Shown in pieces: positions 23,101 through 38,900 of a stretch of 64,000 bases of DNA. Positions within the stretch are counted from its first letter, which is position 1; every line of letters starts with the position of its first letter. Below the pieces are notes generated by a model, which ran no database searches, was not told where the DNA came from, and saw only the letters and a list, made by a program, of their open reading frames with translations. A program made the translations under genes and the position numbers. Origin of the DNA: Gamsiella multidivaricata (taxonomy: Eukaryota > Mortierellomycota > Mortierellomycetes > Mortierellales > Mortierellaceae); assembly GCF_025024155.1 (NCBI RefSeq), contig NW_026251720.1:310001-374000 (forward strand), given 5' to 3'.

Positions 23101-24868
23101 GGATGGAACGATTCGATACGGACTTCGTCTGGACAAGGAATTTTACGAGCTGGTAATGGGAAACCCCCAAATTCGGGTCCTGGATCTTCATAACTGCAAC
23201 CTGGACACAAGCACAATCGGGAGCATTGGTCGCGCCATTCGGGATGGCTATTCCATAGGGCTCCGTCTTGAGTCCCTGGATCTGTTTGGCAACAATGCCT
23301 CGGATGGCGCAGATGTCATGACGTTGGCCAAGGGAATCGTGAAGCACGCCGGTACTTTGCATGTACTGGATATAGGCGAGTGTCAGATCACGGGTGACGG
23401 TATCAACCAGATCATGCATGCCTTCGTTGCCAACCCAGACGTGGCGTCGCACACGCTCGAGACCTTTGGTATCCGTGGGAACCCCGAAAGCAAGGTTAAT
23501 TCGTTCATCCTCGACATGTTCTTGAAGCACTCCATGCAGCTACGGCACTTGAATCTCTCCGGTCTGCCGTCTTGGAGTAAACCACCTATTCTCATGGCCG
23601 AAACACTCGCGAACTGTGGCGGGTCCCTGACTTCCCTTGACCTGAGCGGTATGGCACTGCATTCTTCAACTCTGGATCAAATCCTGTCCTGGGCTTCAAG
23701 CCTCAGCTTCCAGTCCATGGAGCAACTCAAGATCGAGGGCTGTGGACTCAATGGATTACAGTTTGCAAACATCCTTGATGCCGTTTCCCAAAGCCGCAAC
23801 ACCAAGGTCGAAGTGTTGGCCGGCAGGAACCTACTTTCGGACGGCGGCGATCTCCCCGAGAATATGATCAATATTCTGGCGAGTGGAGACACGGCCTCCT
23901 CGTTGGGATTGCGTCAGACTTGCTGGAGCGAGCAAGCTCTGCGACAGTTGTTCGTCAGTCTAGGCCAGAACTGGACCCTCAAGAAGATCGACCTTAGTGC
24001 TGTATCCCTGACATCCAGCCGCGACCCTGATGTGGAGACCTGCAAGTTGTTGGGGCAGATGGTGTCTTCTCCGTCGAGTCGATTGGAAGAACTATTGATC
24101 AGGGGGGAGGAAACGGTAGAACTGACGTCGAGGATGGGCAGGAATCTTTGGCGATCCTTCCAAGGTATAGGACAGAGTCGATACTTGACTAAGCTAGATG
24201 TGCGAAGGAACCGGTTTGGGGATGAGGGAGCTCATGCTCTAGCTGAAGCGCTGCGTACGAACCAGAGTCTTACCTGGCTCAACATGGACGAGAACGACGT
24301 AAGTTGGACATCTGTTTTATTCATTTTTAGCAGACTACCACGTCCTTGTAGATATCTGACTAACACCATCCTTGCGGGAATATGCTACTTTCGATAATAG
24401 GTGACATTGGATGGCTTTAATGCTATTCTTTCGGCGTTCCACCAAGGCGGAACAGAGTATGTACCGACGAGCAGTATATACTACAACAGCACACTGTGCT
24501 ACTTTGAGCTGCCTGTCAAGGACGTCGAGAAGCAGACCTTGGTCCTGAAGGAGTCCATGCTGGAGACCTATAAGACCGAGCAGGAGACACGCTTCTTGCT
24601 GAGCAACTCGACTGGCAAGGACTCGCGCGAGTGGAAGGAGCGACTTGCACAGATCATCCGGACTCGCAACCTGAGCTCTGAGGCGATTGCCAGACTGGAC
24701 CGGGCGATCAAAGGTATTACCGCGGCTACGGAACGCAACAAGGCTGCGATGGACGCAGTGTATAGGGACCGTGAGCGAAGACGCGACCGGGAGATGGATC
24801 GGGAGCGAGGGAGAGAGCGTGACCGAGAACGTGACCGCGAGAGCCAGGCTGGACTCGTTCGTGATTAG
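20136..24868 (+). CDS. Leucine-rich-repeat (ribonuclease-inhibitor type) protein with PH-like N-terminal region
   Basis: Exons 20136-20988, 21714-24298 and 24401-24868 join in frame to give 1301 residues. The first about 285 residues are Ser/Pro/Gln-rich and disordered. Residues about 300-600 have beta-rich segments (MILFGGTASHSEGSLFRKD, EYLVSISSQPASMYFTPAP, KVIVLAVGKSFVHLLP) that may form one or two PH-like folds. Residues about 630-1140 are RI-type leucine-rich repeats (IRVLDLHNCNLDTSTIGSIG, RLESLDLFGNNASDGADV, LTKLDVRRNRFGDEGAHAL). The C-terminus ends in a Arg/Asp/Glu run. The overall plan recalls CARMIL-type actin regulators, but no capping-protein motif was recognised, so that link is speculative. 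Intron 1 is unusually long (725 bases). Confidence 0.75.
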
Positions 24869-25487
24869 GATGGACGCGTTTGAGAAAGCAATTGTCGGCG
24901 ACATTTAATGTACATACCAACAGCGGTGATAATGATAATGATAATGATAAATATGATAGCGACGACTTTTAGACATCCTTTATACCCTCTCCAATAAACG
25001 CACCGCGCAGAAAGAAATGATTTTCTTCACGACTAACTCACGACCTGATGTAATTTGCTTTTTGTCCGGAACAGTCAAGATTACTAAAAGATAACGATAG
25101 AGAAAAATATGAGTAGCCTTCGACAGAGACTTCACATTAGTGTGTTTAATGAGAAAGCCATGGCGTTGCAGTGCGGACGCGAAAGCTGAAATTCAGCTTG
25201 ACGCGCCAACTCTATTTCAGATAAGCAAGGGGCTGAAGTTCTGTGCACAGCCCTTTTTTCATGATGAGCCCGTCCAAATTGATGAAAGGGTGATTTGTGA
25301 GGTGCAGCAAGAAACAAAGCGTATTTATTGTGCCCATTCCAAAGTACGTATGGAGTAAAAAAAGAGGAAATCGTAGTGTACAAAAGTGCAAGCCGGCTAT
25401 CAGTCGAGAGAATAGGAAAAAAAAAAAAAAAAAAAAAAGGCTACGATACATGTGTGTGTGCGGCTGGTGGGCTGTTACTGTTGCCTT
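24869..25487. other. Convergent gap between LRR gene and SKP1
   Basis: Both 3' UTRs lie here. A short (ATAATG)-type repeat is at about 24929-24950 and a 22-base A run at 25417-25438. No coding frame is supported. Confidence 0.6.
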
Positions 25488-26364
25488 TTAACGATCCTCT
25501 GCCCACTCATTTTCCTTCCTGATCTGGGCCTCTTCCTCCGGGGTAAAGTCGTTCACGATATTGAAGAGCTTTCGGATCTCCTCAGGGGTCTTGCCCTTGA
25601 TCAGATTGGCGACAGTCTTGCATCCGACATCGAGCAAGGGTTTGATATCAAGATAGTTGGCAGCGAGGATGATCTCGAAAAGCATCTCCTGGTCCACCAG
25701 CATAAACTTCATGTCCCACTCTTCAATATCGTTCGAGCGCTTTCGGGGATCGTCTGCCTCATCCTGCGCCTGAACTGGGTCGTTGCGATGGTGCTCACAG
25801 TACTCGATGACCTAGCAAAGATAAAAAGAGGGAGAGGGAGGAGGGCAATCAAGACAGATGTGTCAGATTATGCGATCTGTTGGGAGGATGATATTGCAGT
25901 TCATACTGACACGCTCATGATGAGATAGAAAAGCCGTAAAAACACCTTCTTCAGAGCCGCGCTGGAGACGTTGGGAAGTGGGATAGGGGCATCAGACTCG
26001 CCGACATCTAAAGGCATGATTGGTATGAAGAGAGGTCTTTGATTAGGGATCAGGAAGAAATCCACACGTACACAGAAGGAAAAAAAAACATATCATCAGG
26101 CACGATCACAGGTGGTGTGATAAACGCAAAAAAAGAACGATAATGGAGAAGGAGTGTGTGTCGCTTTTGTGCAAAAACCACATCCAGAGCCTGGTTGCGG
26201 AATAACACAGCGCATCTCCTCTCATCCGCAAAAGAGAAAGAAAGCAGCAATCGATAAGAGAGGAGCGTGCCTTCAATCATGTTCTTGATGAGGATGGAAC
26301 GCTCGGCGACTTCCTTGTCGACCGTGAAGGTCTCGTTGTCAAGAGAGGTGAGGATGATTGGCAT
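25488..26364 (-). CDS. SKP1: SKP1, SCF ubiquitin-ligase adaptor
   Basis: Three exons, complement(25488-25811, 25946-26007, 26271-26364), give 159 residues, the usual SKP1 length. The BTB/POZ-like N-terminus begins [17 protein letters not shown] and continues [20 protein letters not shown]. The C-terminal F-box-binding helices include [34 protein letters not shown] and the typical end [11 protein letters not shown]1 links F-box proteins to cullin 1 in SCF E3 ligases and also occurs in other F-box assemblies. Intron 1 must start with GC (GAAG|GCACGC): no GT nearby allows the conserved IEDVGESD to be formed. The gene is divergent from the helicase gene. Confidence 0.95.
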
Positions 26365-26883
26365 AGTGCTTTTTTTTTTTTGGTAGCGTTTTGGATAATG
26401 TGAGTTGAATGCGCTTTGTAAGTGTGTGAAAGCTGTTGTTTATGAAGGAAGGAATGGAATAACGAACAAGAAGAAGGAATATAGAAAAAAAAGAAAGAGG
26501 AGCCTGTATCGTGTCGCGGTCTATTTATTAGCATCCCGCCGCCATTGTCGCCCACAAGGAGCCAGCTGCACAATAGGCAGTAGGCAATTTTTAGTGGCAA
26601 AAAGTGTGGTTGTGGTGGCACCAAAGGGATGCGGGACAAAGAACAGCTAGAGTAACCAGATTAACCAGATCACGCACGAGGATGCGCTTCCTCAAGGCGC
26701 GGCATCAAAAGGAGCTTTTCTAGGACCCATCGGACTCGACAGGCTGCGTAGTGGTTTTTGAACTCTTCCTCAAGTTATCTTTAGAACGGCTTGAACGATG
26801 CAGCCTTTGGTACGCCTACGCGTCTGGCGTGTCATATCGTGGCGCAAGGGCCACAGTCGAATTTGAACAAGTGGGAGGTGCGC

Positions 26884-26916
<33 letters not shown>

Positions 26917-26933
26917 CCTTTACTCCCAAAACG
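26365..26933. promoter_or_regulatory. Divergent promoter region of SKP1 and the DEAH helicase
   Basis: The 569 bases between divergent starts hold both leaders. A 30-base A run (26885-26914) ends 19 bases before the helicase ATG. An A-rich block sits at about 26462-26500 and an 11-base T run (A on the SKP1 strand) lies just 5' of the SKP1 start. Confidence 0.5.
26885..26914 (+). repeat. A30 homopolymer
   Basis: Thirty consecutive A bases lie in the presumed 5' leader of the helicase gene. It is the longest homopolymer in the window. Confidence 0.95.
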
Positions 26934-29734
<2,801 letters not shown>

Positions 29735-32700
29735 AGCGTAATATATTAAAACGCAAAAAAAATTCTTAAACTGTTTTAAACACGCCACTTTTGGAAATTA
29801 TCTTCCCTGACAACCCCGCTCTACTTTCAATTCCTGTTTCACTTCTGAAACAGGCCCCTGCACGCGATCATCAATCTCAAATGTTGGCAGGGTCAAGCGT
29901 TATGTCTTTTCTCTCGATTTCCCTCGGTTGGTCGAGAATTTTTGCGCGCAGAAAAAAAAAGCCTCAATATGTACGCATGTTGGGTTGATGCATGCAGGTG
30001 TGGTGATACAAGAAAACGCGTGGGAGGAACGCGACTAAGGTTTCGTGCTTGTTTCAAAGTAATCAACAATTGACATCAGGGCGATGCAAATGCAAGATAG
30101 GGAAGATAGGGGAGAGGAACAGATATATCCCCCTTTTTTGTGGTCTTCTCTCCTCACTATGTTATGCAGTGGGAGTTTGGCCATTTTTCTTTAGTGTGTC
30201 AATTTTCTGCAAAGAAGAAAACGGAATGGGATGGACGGGATAAAATCTTATCACGAAGGTCTTTGATTGAGAAAACCTCAGAGATCGTGCCACGGGAAAA
30301 GAGTTTCTTGGCCTACAACCTATCCTTGGAGCTGTGGCCATGGGTGGCTGAATCAGCTAAATGTGATGAAGCCCAATGCGACGACGTACTCTAATGATCC
30401 TTTCAGGGCCACCCAAAAAAATTAAGGGTACAATGATACAAATCCACATGGCGACTCAGAGCCCCGCATAAATTCCGAACTGCTGACGAAACAAGAACAA
30501 GACACCACACGACTGGGTAGTTCCAGCACATCCTTTTATATATCTTAGTCCATAAAACATACGCAAATCTAAAACCACGGTCGCGTCGATCATCAGAACC
30601 AGAATTTTTTTTTGTTCCTTTCTCGTTTTTTTCGCGACAAGAAACGCATCAATTTACTTCTATGGCCCTGACGAATAGATGGTGCATACGCGTGAAGAGA
30701 ATGCATGCATTACAAAGGTAGGACCATATAAACTTATTTTCTTTTCATATCTACATCCGTTTCTTATGACCTTGGAATTCCTTTCCTGTAAAATACATTG
30801 TCTGCGTTGGTCCTGAAGAGGATCCTCCTGCATATTGCCTCCTAACCCGCACTGCATATGTTATAGGCTCTTGCATTATTTAATCTGCCTTCTTACAGCT
30901 CAACTTCACCCCCCCCCCCCCCTTGACTACCATTATCATTTTCTTCGCATATCTGTACCTAAATATTACAGCCAGCAATGAATTCACGCGCATATTGAAC
31001 GTAGGGTAGGGTCATGGAGCAACGGATGCGGGACCGATATGACTAGGCCAGATGCTGGTGATACAATTGGATGAATTCGCTCCCTGTTTTTTATCTAAAC
31101 CTTCTCAGTGCAATTCAGCAGGAGAAAGCGGGAAAGAAAGAGCGGAAAAAAAACTAAAAGCTATATGATTAAACTTGATGCCTGTTGTTGAATAGAAATG
31201 CAGAAGAAGTATTTACCAAGGTATTTCATGTGCGTTTTCAATCTGACCTTTGTCTTAGAAAGGCCTATGTCTCTACGGCGCAATTTTTATTGGCGTTCCT
31301 TGCATTATAAAACCTGTCAATCTTTTTCGTTTTCTGCTTTGTCCTCCTCTATGGTTAATTAGCACACTTCTTGAAAACTTAGGTGTGCGAGCAAAAACCA
31401 CTCATGTTGTCCATGCAGGCATAGTTTTTGATGTCCCTGGTACTTTGACATAACTTTCGAAGAAAAAACTGGCTTTCTGGGTATGCAAATGAGGGATCCC
31501 TCCATCGTCAATGAATGCAGTGCCGATTATTCAACGATCTTTCTTCCCCTTTTCATTGACAGACGCGCCTTTTCCCTTTTGGTTTTTTCTCTCCTGAATC
31601 ATCCTTGCTCGATCTCTCGCTGTCTTTTTATTTTTGTCCCCGTATATCTCTTGCTGGTTCTGGTTCAATCTCATGACAGACCTTGACCGCAAGAACCTTG
31701 GAAGGAACTGGAGGAGATGTGCAACCTGATTGAGATTAAGTACTTGGCAGAGTCTGATTATACAATCAGGGGATACACCCCCTACCAAGAGGGTTCCAGG
31801 AGGGGCCATGATTCAGACATCAGCTGCAAGATCGCTCAAATTATGCACACCCTAAGCAAAATAAACCGATGCATCCTCATTCTATAACCCTGACAACTAA
31901 AAAAACCCTCGGCCTGCCCTCCGTACGTTCGTCATGCCGTATGCATATTCTCTCTCCCCTTCTCCTTTCCCTTTCCTTCTTGCAACTTGTTCATTTTCGG
32001 TACCTTCGACAGCAAACCAAAAATATATTAAGATGAGATCTCTCGAGTTTTTCAAATGCACCTTTAACTTCCTTAACCACCACAATTTTCCCAAAGACTC
32101 CGTCGGCTTCCTCACCTTAGACCATTTCGTCCTTTAAGTACCGCCGAGCGCATCAGCAGGTATCTTATTCATCCCTCCCACCCCCCTTTTTTCCATGCCC
32201 CTCTCTCTCTTCAAGTCTTTAGCTCAGTGTTTTCGTCCGCAGTTCTGGTTTCTTTTGCCATTGATGTTTTGTTGAAAATTAGTCACAGTGGATGGTATAT
32301 TCATGTCATGCCTCGGTCCTTCAGTACTTCGCCATACTGCTGAATCTCCTCTTTGATATTTTGAATCCAGCTCCTGCGCGTGTTTCTACTCCTGTCATCT
32401 TTATCAGTTTCTTTTTTTGCGCTGATCTAATTTTATTTTATTTTATTTTTTGGTTTTTTCTTCTCACACGGTTGTCGACAAAAAGAAACAGCCCTTACAA
32501 AGGTTGGCTGCATCAAAATCTTGAATCGGACCAAAAAGTTCATCATAACTATCCCTTTGTTATTTTAAAAGACCATACATATTTCTTTGAGACTTGACTA
32601 TTGAGAATGGGTTGATTTTAAAAGGGCATAAACAGAGTCGATGAATTTAATTGCAAAATGATGCTTACTCTGTGCTAAGCAGCAAAGGTAGCAAAGGTGA

Positions 32701-33591
32701 TATGGCGGCGGCAGAAGTGTCAAGGAAATGGTATTTCTTTTTCATCTTTCTTTTATGCATACGTACTTTCTATATAGGTCCGTTTCTTTTTCCGTTCTTT
32801 ATATTTCATTCTCTTTCTTTTTAAAAGTTATACTTGAACGCGTTTGTTAACTCTCCCCTTATATTCAGAAGAGGGAGGTTGATTTTAATGATTTTTTGTT
32901 TTATTTTTGAGAGCCAACGACGCGTATTTTGTTTCCTCTGTTGGTGTGTATTTTTCAGAGCCCAAATGCATGCATGGAATACAGGACACAGACCTTCTTT
33001 TCTGATCACGGACCACGCAATGTATCAGTGGGAGGTTCTTCGGAAATTCAGGCACCACACAAATAACCATCCTGCACTGTTGCTACAAGTGGAGGGGAGG
33101 GAGGGAGATGGGAATTGAGATTTGAGGAGTGGAATGAGTTTTCTTATGTTGATTTTATTGTTGTTATTGTTGTTGCTGTTACGATAGATATACCTTCTTC
33201 CTTTCTGGACTAAGAAAGAAAGAAAGAAAGAGAGAAAATGGAAAATAAGAAATAATGAAAAAAGGAAATGAAAAATAAGAAATGAAAACTAAAAAATGAA
33301 AAATGAAAAAGGATTGTCGCTAACCTCTCTTTTTTTGTTCCTCCCCTTTGTGTCCTCCTGTTTGATCACACACCTGTAGTTCCTCACGATAACCGAAAAC
33401 AACACGTCGCTTGTCTTCACCCCTTTTGACCAGGAATATATTTTATTGTTTATTATATTCTGTGTCACCTTCCCCCTACAATCCTTCAATACAGTTTTAC
33501 CACAGAAAAGTATTCACTCCCTTTCACTCTTACTCCCCTTGAAAGAGAGACCGTCTACCCCCTCAGAGACAGACACCACTCGATTGTGATC
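29735..33591. other. Long gene-poor region upstream of the C2H2 factor
   Basis: About 3.9 kb with no convincing gene. It is AT-rich with a C14 run (30909-30922), purine blocks at 33210-33310 (AAAGAAAG and GAAAAATAA-like repeats) and CT-rich DNA at 31550-31680. A 56-codon ORF (31717-31887, +) starting MCNLIEIKYLAES is the only frame whose composition looks protein-like; I do not recognise it. The region probably includes a long promoter and leader of the transcription-factor gene. Confidence 0.5.
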
Positions 33592-34171
33592 ATGTCGAAT
33601 CTGGTTGGCCCCCAGCCCAGGGTTTCAGCAGCAGCTGCCACAATCACCCTGACCACCGCCTTCACCACCACCACCACCACCACCACTGCAGCCACAGCCA
33701 TCCTGGACACACACATCAGCAGTCTCTCCACCCCTCCTGGACTGTCATCGTCGTCATCGTCCCCCTCCTCAGCAGGGTCCTCAATATTTTCCCTCCTGGG
33801 ACCTCAATGCCACCACCAGCGCCCTCAGCAACCTCCACAACACCAACACCAACACCAACACCATCCCAGCCAACTCCACCTCTCCTTCCACACCACCCGC
33901 CTTGACCAGACCAACAACGACCCTGACCACGACCACCTCGGCCGCGCCCACATGTCCCCTGATCGCCCCCGTTTCCGCCCCCACCAGCACCATCAAGAAA
34001 CCACAGCTGCGGTGCACGACATCGACCGCCTCAACAGCCAGCGCAGTCAACTGTCGACCACATCCTACGCGGGACGCAGGCAACGAGGTAAACTGTCCTT
34101 CTTCTCACTACTCCCTTTTCCTTCGATCCACACCAAGCTCTTTTCTTCGTTGGAGACTGCATATCCCTTTC

Positions 34172-34218
<47 letters not shown>

Positions 34219-35880
34219 TTCTTTCTTTCTCTCTCCCTCTCTGCCGCAAAACTGCTCCCATTCCAGCTGCATTCATCGCGTACGCAACTGCCCCCGCGAT
34301 CCCATCCAGACACATTCCTTACCCATGGAAGCCCCGTCGCCGTCGTCCCCATGCTTACCCAGACACTCCTCTCCCTTTTCTCTCCAACCCATGTCAGCCG
34401 GAGCTGACGATCATCTAGGCTACAGTCCCCATGAGCGCCATCACCATAGTCGGCACCACACTGGCGAGATGGAAACCAATATATCGTCGTTCCATGGCAC
34501 CAACCACCCCGGGACTGGTCACGCTCGCACACATTCCGGATTCTTAGAATCCCGGCGCTTTCATTATGCAGATGATGCGCGTCCTTCAGAGCAAACACGT
34601 CCACAAAGCAATCTGTCCATGCATGAGGAACACAGGCAAGAGCAAGGACATCGCCATCCGCTACATCAACTGCAACAGGTATGTTTGAACGATTCATTCG
34701 AAATCTTTCCAGTGCGGTTCTATGCAGCATGGACGGCATCATATCTGCCATCCTGACAAGTCTCCTTCTTGCACTCCTCTCTGACCCCCCTCCCCCTCCC
34801 CCTCCCCTTCACGCTCCTCACATTCCTCTTCTGCAGCAGCATGCATCCGTATCCTGGGGAGGCGCATCTCCCCTACGCCAGATGGGCTCAGGCAGTTCTC
34901 CGGACCTGGAAGCTGCGGTTCCACAAGAGCAATACGCGAGCAAAGGTCGCGCACAGGCCAGCAACAGCAGTCGACCCGTCGCAGCCTGGTCGCCCTCCTT
35001 CCCGTCGTCGTCAACGGGACCCGACAGTGAGAGCAGTCGTCATTCCTTCACTAATGACAATGGTGATGCCGTCCCCCCTACTGCTGACACGAGGCATCCA
35101 CCCTGCACGGCCAAATCACCACTGCGGCACAGCACCCTCACCGCGACCCCCAGCCCAACCAGCACTGCCCTGCCGCCGTCCTCGTCCACAGCCTCCACCA
35201 CTGGCGCCCGCTCACTCTCAGTTTTGAATCGCTCCTCATTGCGAAATGAGATTACTTCACCAGATTCGTCATTCTCATTCCCATCCTCATCCTCATCCCC
35301 ATCCTCATTTTCAACCGGGTTTTCACCTCGCCCAGCTCTGCCTTCCTCCATTACTGCAGTCCTAGCAAAGGCTTCTCCCTCACCAGGCTTCGCAGCACCG
35401 CACATATCTTCCTCCTCTCTGCTCCACAGCGCGACTGTTGGCGCAAATTCTTCAGCAGCAACTGCAGACAAAGCTGAGATGCCCGCGCTCATGTCTTCAT
35501 CACCAAGTAACCACGACCTTTGCTACGAAGGGAGTCATGATCGTAACCACGACAGCGGAGGGCATGTCAACGAGACTGGGGGGACTGTTGGCTCTTATGA
35601 TCAAGCAACAGGAGCAGATAAAGGATCAACATTCGTCTCAGACGCCCAGCCGAGACGCGGCCCAATTCGATCCATGGTAAAGACTGAGGAGGATCAGGAG
35701 GCGCCAAGAGCAGCAGCGGTAGGGACAGCAAGACAGGGAGGGGAAAGTGGCATCATGGGGGCAAGTGCATATCATGCCAACGATGCAACAGCAGGACCGT
35801 CAGCAATAGGAGAGACGGCTGAAGGAGGGACAGGAGGAGCTGCAGGAGCAGGGGCAGGGGCAGGAGCAAGAGCAAGAGCG

Positions 35881-35911
<31 letters not shown>

Positions 35912-38900
35912 AATCAGCCGACTTTCGACATTCTCAGTATCCGCATCAACATCGGCATTCTGAGCTGCATCAGGACTCCCCCCCACCTCCTGCTTGTCAG
36001 CAGCAGCAGACATATCTTGGCCACCAATCGGAATCTTCTGCTGGGAGTTATTGCAAGCAGATGAAGGGATCATCTGCACCTTCTTTTCCTTCCTCAACAG
36101 CCCCACCACCTGTCACTGCAGGAGCCCCAGGGACCACAGCCTCAGTCCATCGAGCGCCTTCGCCCCCAATGAACAACCACCCTCTTCCATTCGACCAAAC
36201 TGGCCAGACCCCTCATTTTCACCATGCCTTCCACAGCGACCCCAACACGCCCAGCGACGGCGGTATGGGCGGCCCTGCCCTGAACAACAAACGAAGGAGT
36301 ATAGCAGATTCTCTCTTTGTCCCCACTAAAAGCGTCAAGGTCAAAGAAAAGAGAAACAGTGGCAGTGCGAGCAGCATCAGCAGTGTAGAGTCCTATCGAC
36401 AAGACGAGGGCATCAACTCAGAACACCACTCTCTCGCGGGGTGGACAAGCCATCCCAAGTCTGCGTCTAGCACATCCACCTCTTCCGATGGTTCTGCGTC
36501 AGTATTGCCGGCCCAGAGGATGTCTTTGGAGCCTCAACAGGCATCGCCTTCGGCCAGAAGACCCTCGACAGCCAAGGCATCAGGCAGGGCAGCAGGCGGC
36601 TCGGCGCCCTCTCCAAAGACGTTTCAATGCACGGGTTATCCTGGTTGCAACATGGTCTTCACACGCAGCGAGCATCTTGCAAGGCACGAGAGGTAAAGGC
36701 TTCGCTTTTTTTTTTTTTTTTTTCTTTGTTCCACAATCTCAAGTGGTACATCTTGTCTGTGTTCCCAGCCCCTGTGTCCGATAGACTGACTCGTCTTACA
36801 TTCCTCGCATTGTGCTCTCATCTACTCATCTACAAACATCTAAATGCCTGAACCACACAGGAAGCACACAGGGGAGAAGCCTTACAAGTGCATCGTCGCC
36901 AACTGCCCACGTACCTTCAGCCGGTACGACAACATGATCCAGCACACGCAAACTCATGGGGACCGGACCAAGAGAGACTCACTCGCCGCAGCGGCTGCAG
37001 CAGGAAATGCGTCTCGAGCCCGGTCTTCATCACTACACTCAAACCCTTTCCTGACTGGAAGACCTCGAGGAGGCAGTAGTCCAGTCGTATTCGGTTCAGG
37101 ATACGACGATCTAAATTATCGGTCTTTGCAGAACTCGCCTGCCTCCTCTTATATTGCCCATAGTTCTGCCTTCTCGCAGCAGCAGCGCCACCCTTATTCG
37201 CCGCATTACCAGCAACTCCAGCAGTATTCTCATCAGCAACAGCATCAAAACCAACAGCACCCTGTGCACTTGAAGTTCCCTGATGGTACGCCTGCAATGT
37301 CTTCACACCCATCAATGGCCAGCAGAACCAACGGGAGCATTGACAGCATTGGAAACATCTATGGCGGGGATAGCCAGTCGTATCCCCCAGAGTCAGGTCC
37401 ATCAACGCCCGTCATCAGGACTCTTAAGGCTAATTCGAGAAGTCTACCGCATCTGCAGCCCCGATCCTCTTCTATTGTCACAGCAGACAGCCCCAGCATG
37501 GGTCTGCAACAGAGCATGTCCGGGATGGAGATTGAAGAATTCAAGCGACGAAAAAGTGAGGTACTCTTTCCACTTTCATTTTCAGAAGATAGAGTTGCAG
37601 CAGGGTCTGCTTACGGCCACGCTCAAGGACTAGGCCAAGGCCAAGGCCAGGGAATTGGGCTGGGTATGTCATCACCTTTAACCCCTGCAGCGTCTCATAC
37701 GCAGCCGCTTCCACATGTGGAAAAACTGTCACCTCAGGAACAGGAGCGCCTTATCGAGCATCGCCGATCTGCTCAGGCTATACTATGTAGGACAGGTCCA
37801 GGCGCTGGATTGAGGGGTCAACGAGGCACATATGAATCATTTTCAGAGCAGGGCCCACTAGCAGGCGCACAGGAAGGCGTTAACAGCGGGCCCGAGAGCA
37901 TAGGAATAGGACCGCCCCCTCCGCATGTGCAGCATCTGTCAACTTTGAAGAAGGAGCGACTACTGGAGCATCGAAAGTCGACACCAGAGCTCATGTACGA
38001 CGCCATGAAAGCCAAGAGATCAAGCAACGATCCGACGGATATGAATGTGCTGCCTCTGCCGTCGCGCGATTCCCGGTCAGGCGTGCAGTGGTTCTCGCAG
38101 ATCAACACACCGTCCATTCCGTCATTTCCATTGCCATTGACCTCTCGGGATGCCCATGGAGGAGGACCAGCAGCGATATCATCAGGAAGGCGAAGGGTAG
38201 TGACTCTTGGGTCTAGCGCAGCTCATTCTGGTGAAGGTGCAGCTGATATTAGCTCTCCGACTATTTTGCCACCAATTCTTGGAACTTATGATGAGCGTCA
38301 CGACGATCGTTTAACTCGGCCTCGTGCGCTCTCAGGTCATATCCACCCTCTGGCTCACCACGACCGCGTGGGATCATCTGGATTCGTTTGGCAGCCATTG
38401 TCGAACGATGAGGGTAGCAATACCAAGGATCGTTCACAATTTGATCCTACGCTTTCGCCTAGGATGGAGAGATATCTGGAGGAGCGGTACTATCCGATCC
38501 AGAAACGGGAGGTGCTTGATGCAATTGAACGAATGGATGTACGCGAGTTCCTAGGACTGAAGGCCCAGGTTGCGGGATCGTATGCGAGCGAACAGTTCCG
38601 GAACCCAGAGTTTTTGGGGAACATGGCGGCGCTTCTCTGTATCATCCGTGCGCCACATCCATTCTGGAAGAGCGCAAGGCCCAAGCGGAGTAGTGGAGGC
38701 AGTATTGAGAGTGGCAGTGAAGGCGCTGCTGGTATTAGCCGACGACAGTCGTACAAGGACATGGGGGTGGATAACGTAGAGCCTATGGATGTGGATGAAC
38801 AGGGAACGATGATGGATGTCAAGAAAGACGGATCTAGAGCGAATGGACGTTCAGCGGCACTCGAGCAGCCATGTCGATTCGCATTGGATATCGACATGGA

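Noticed and set aside
31680..31810. Considered as a structured RNA or tRNA-like locus because of GC-rich local inverted repeats
   Set aside because: The apparent stems are short, and the stretch reads better as a possible peptide frame; no RNA family was recognised.
34031..34751. Minus-strand Arg/Glu-rich frames opposite the C2H2 factor
   Set aside because: The RERERE run is just the CT microsatellite read in reverse, and the opposite strand has phase-matched exons.
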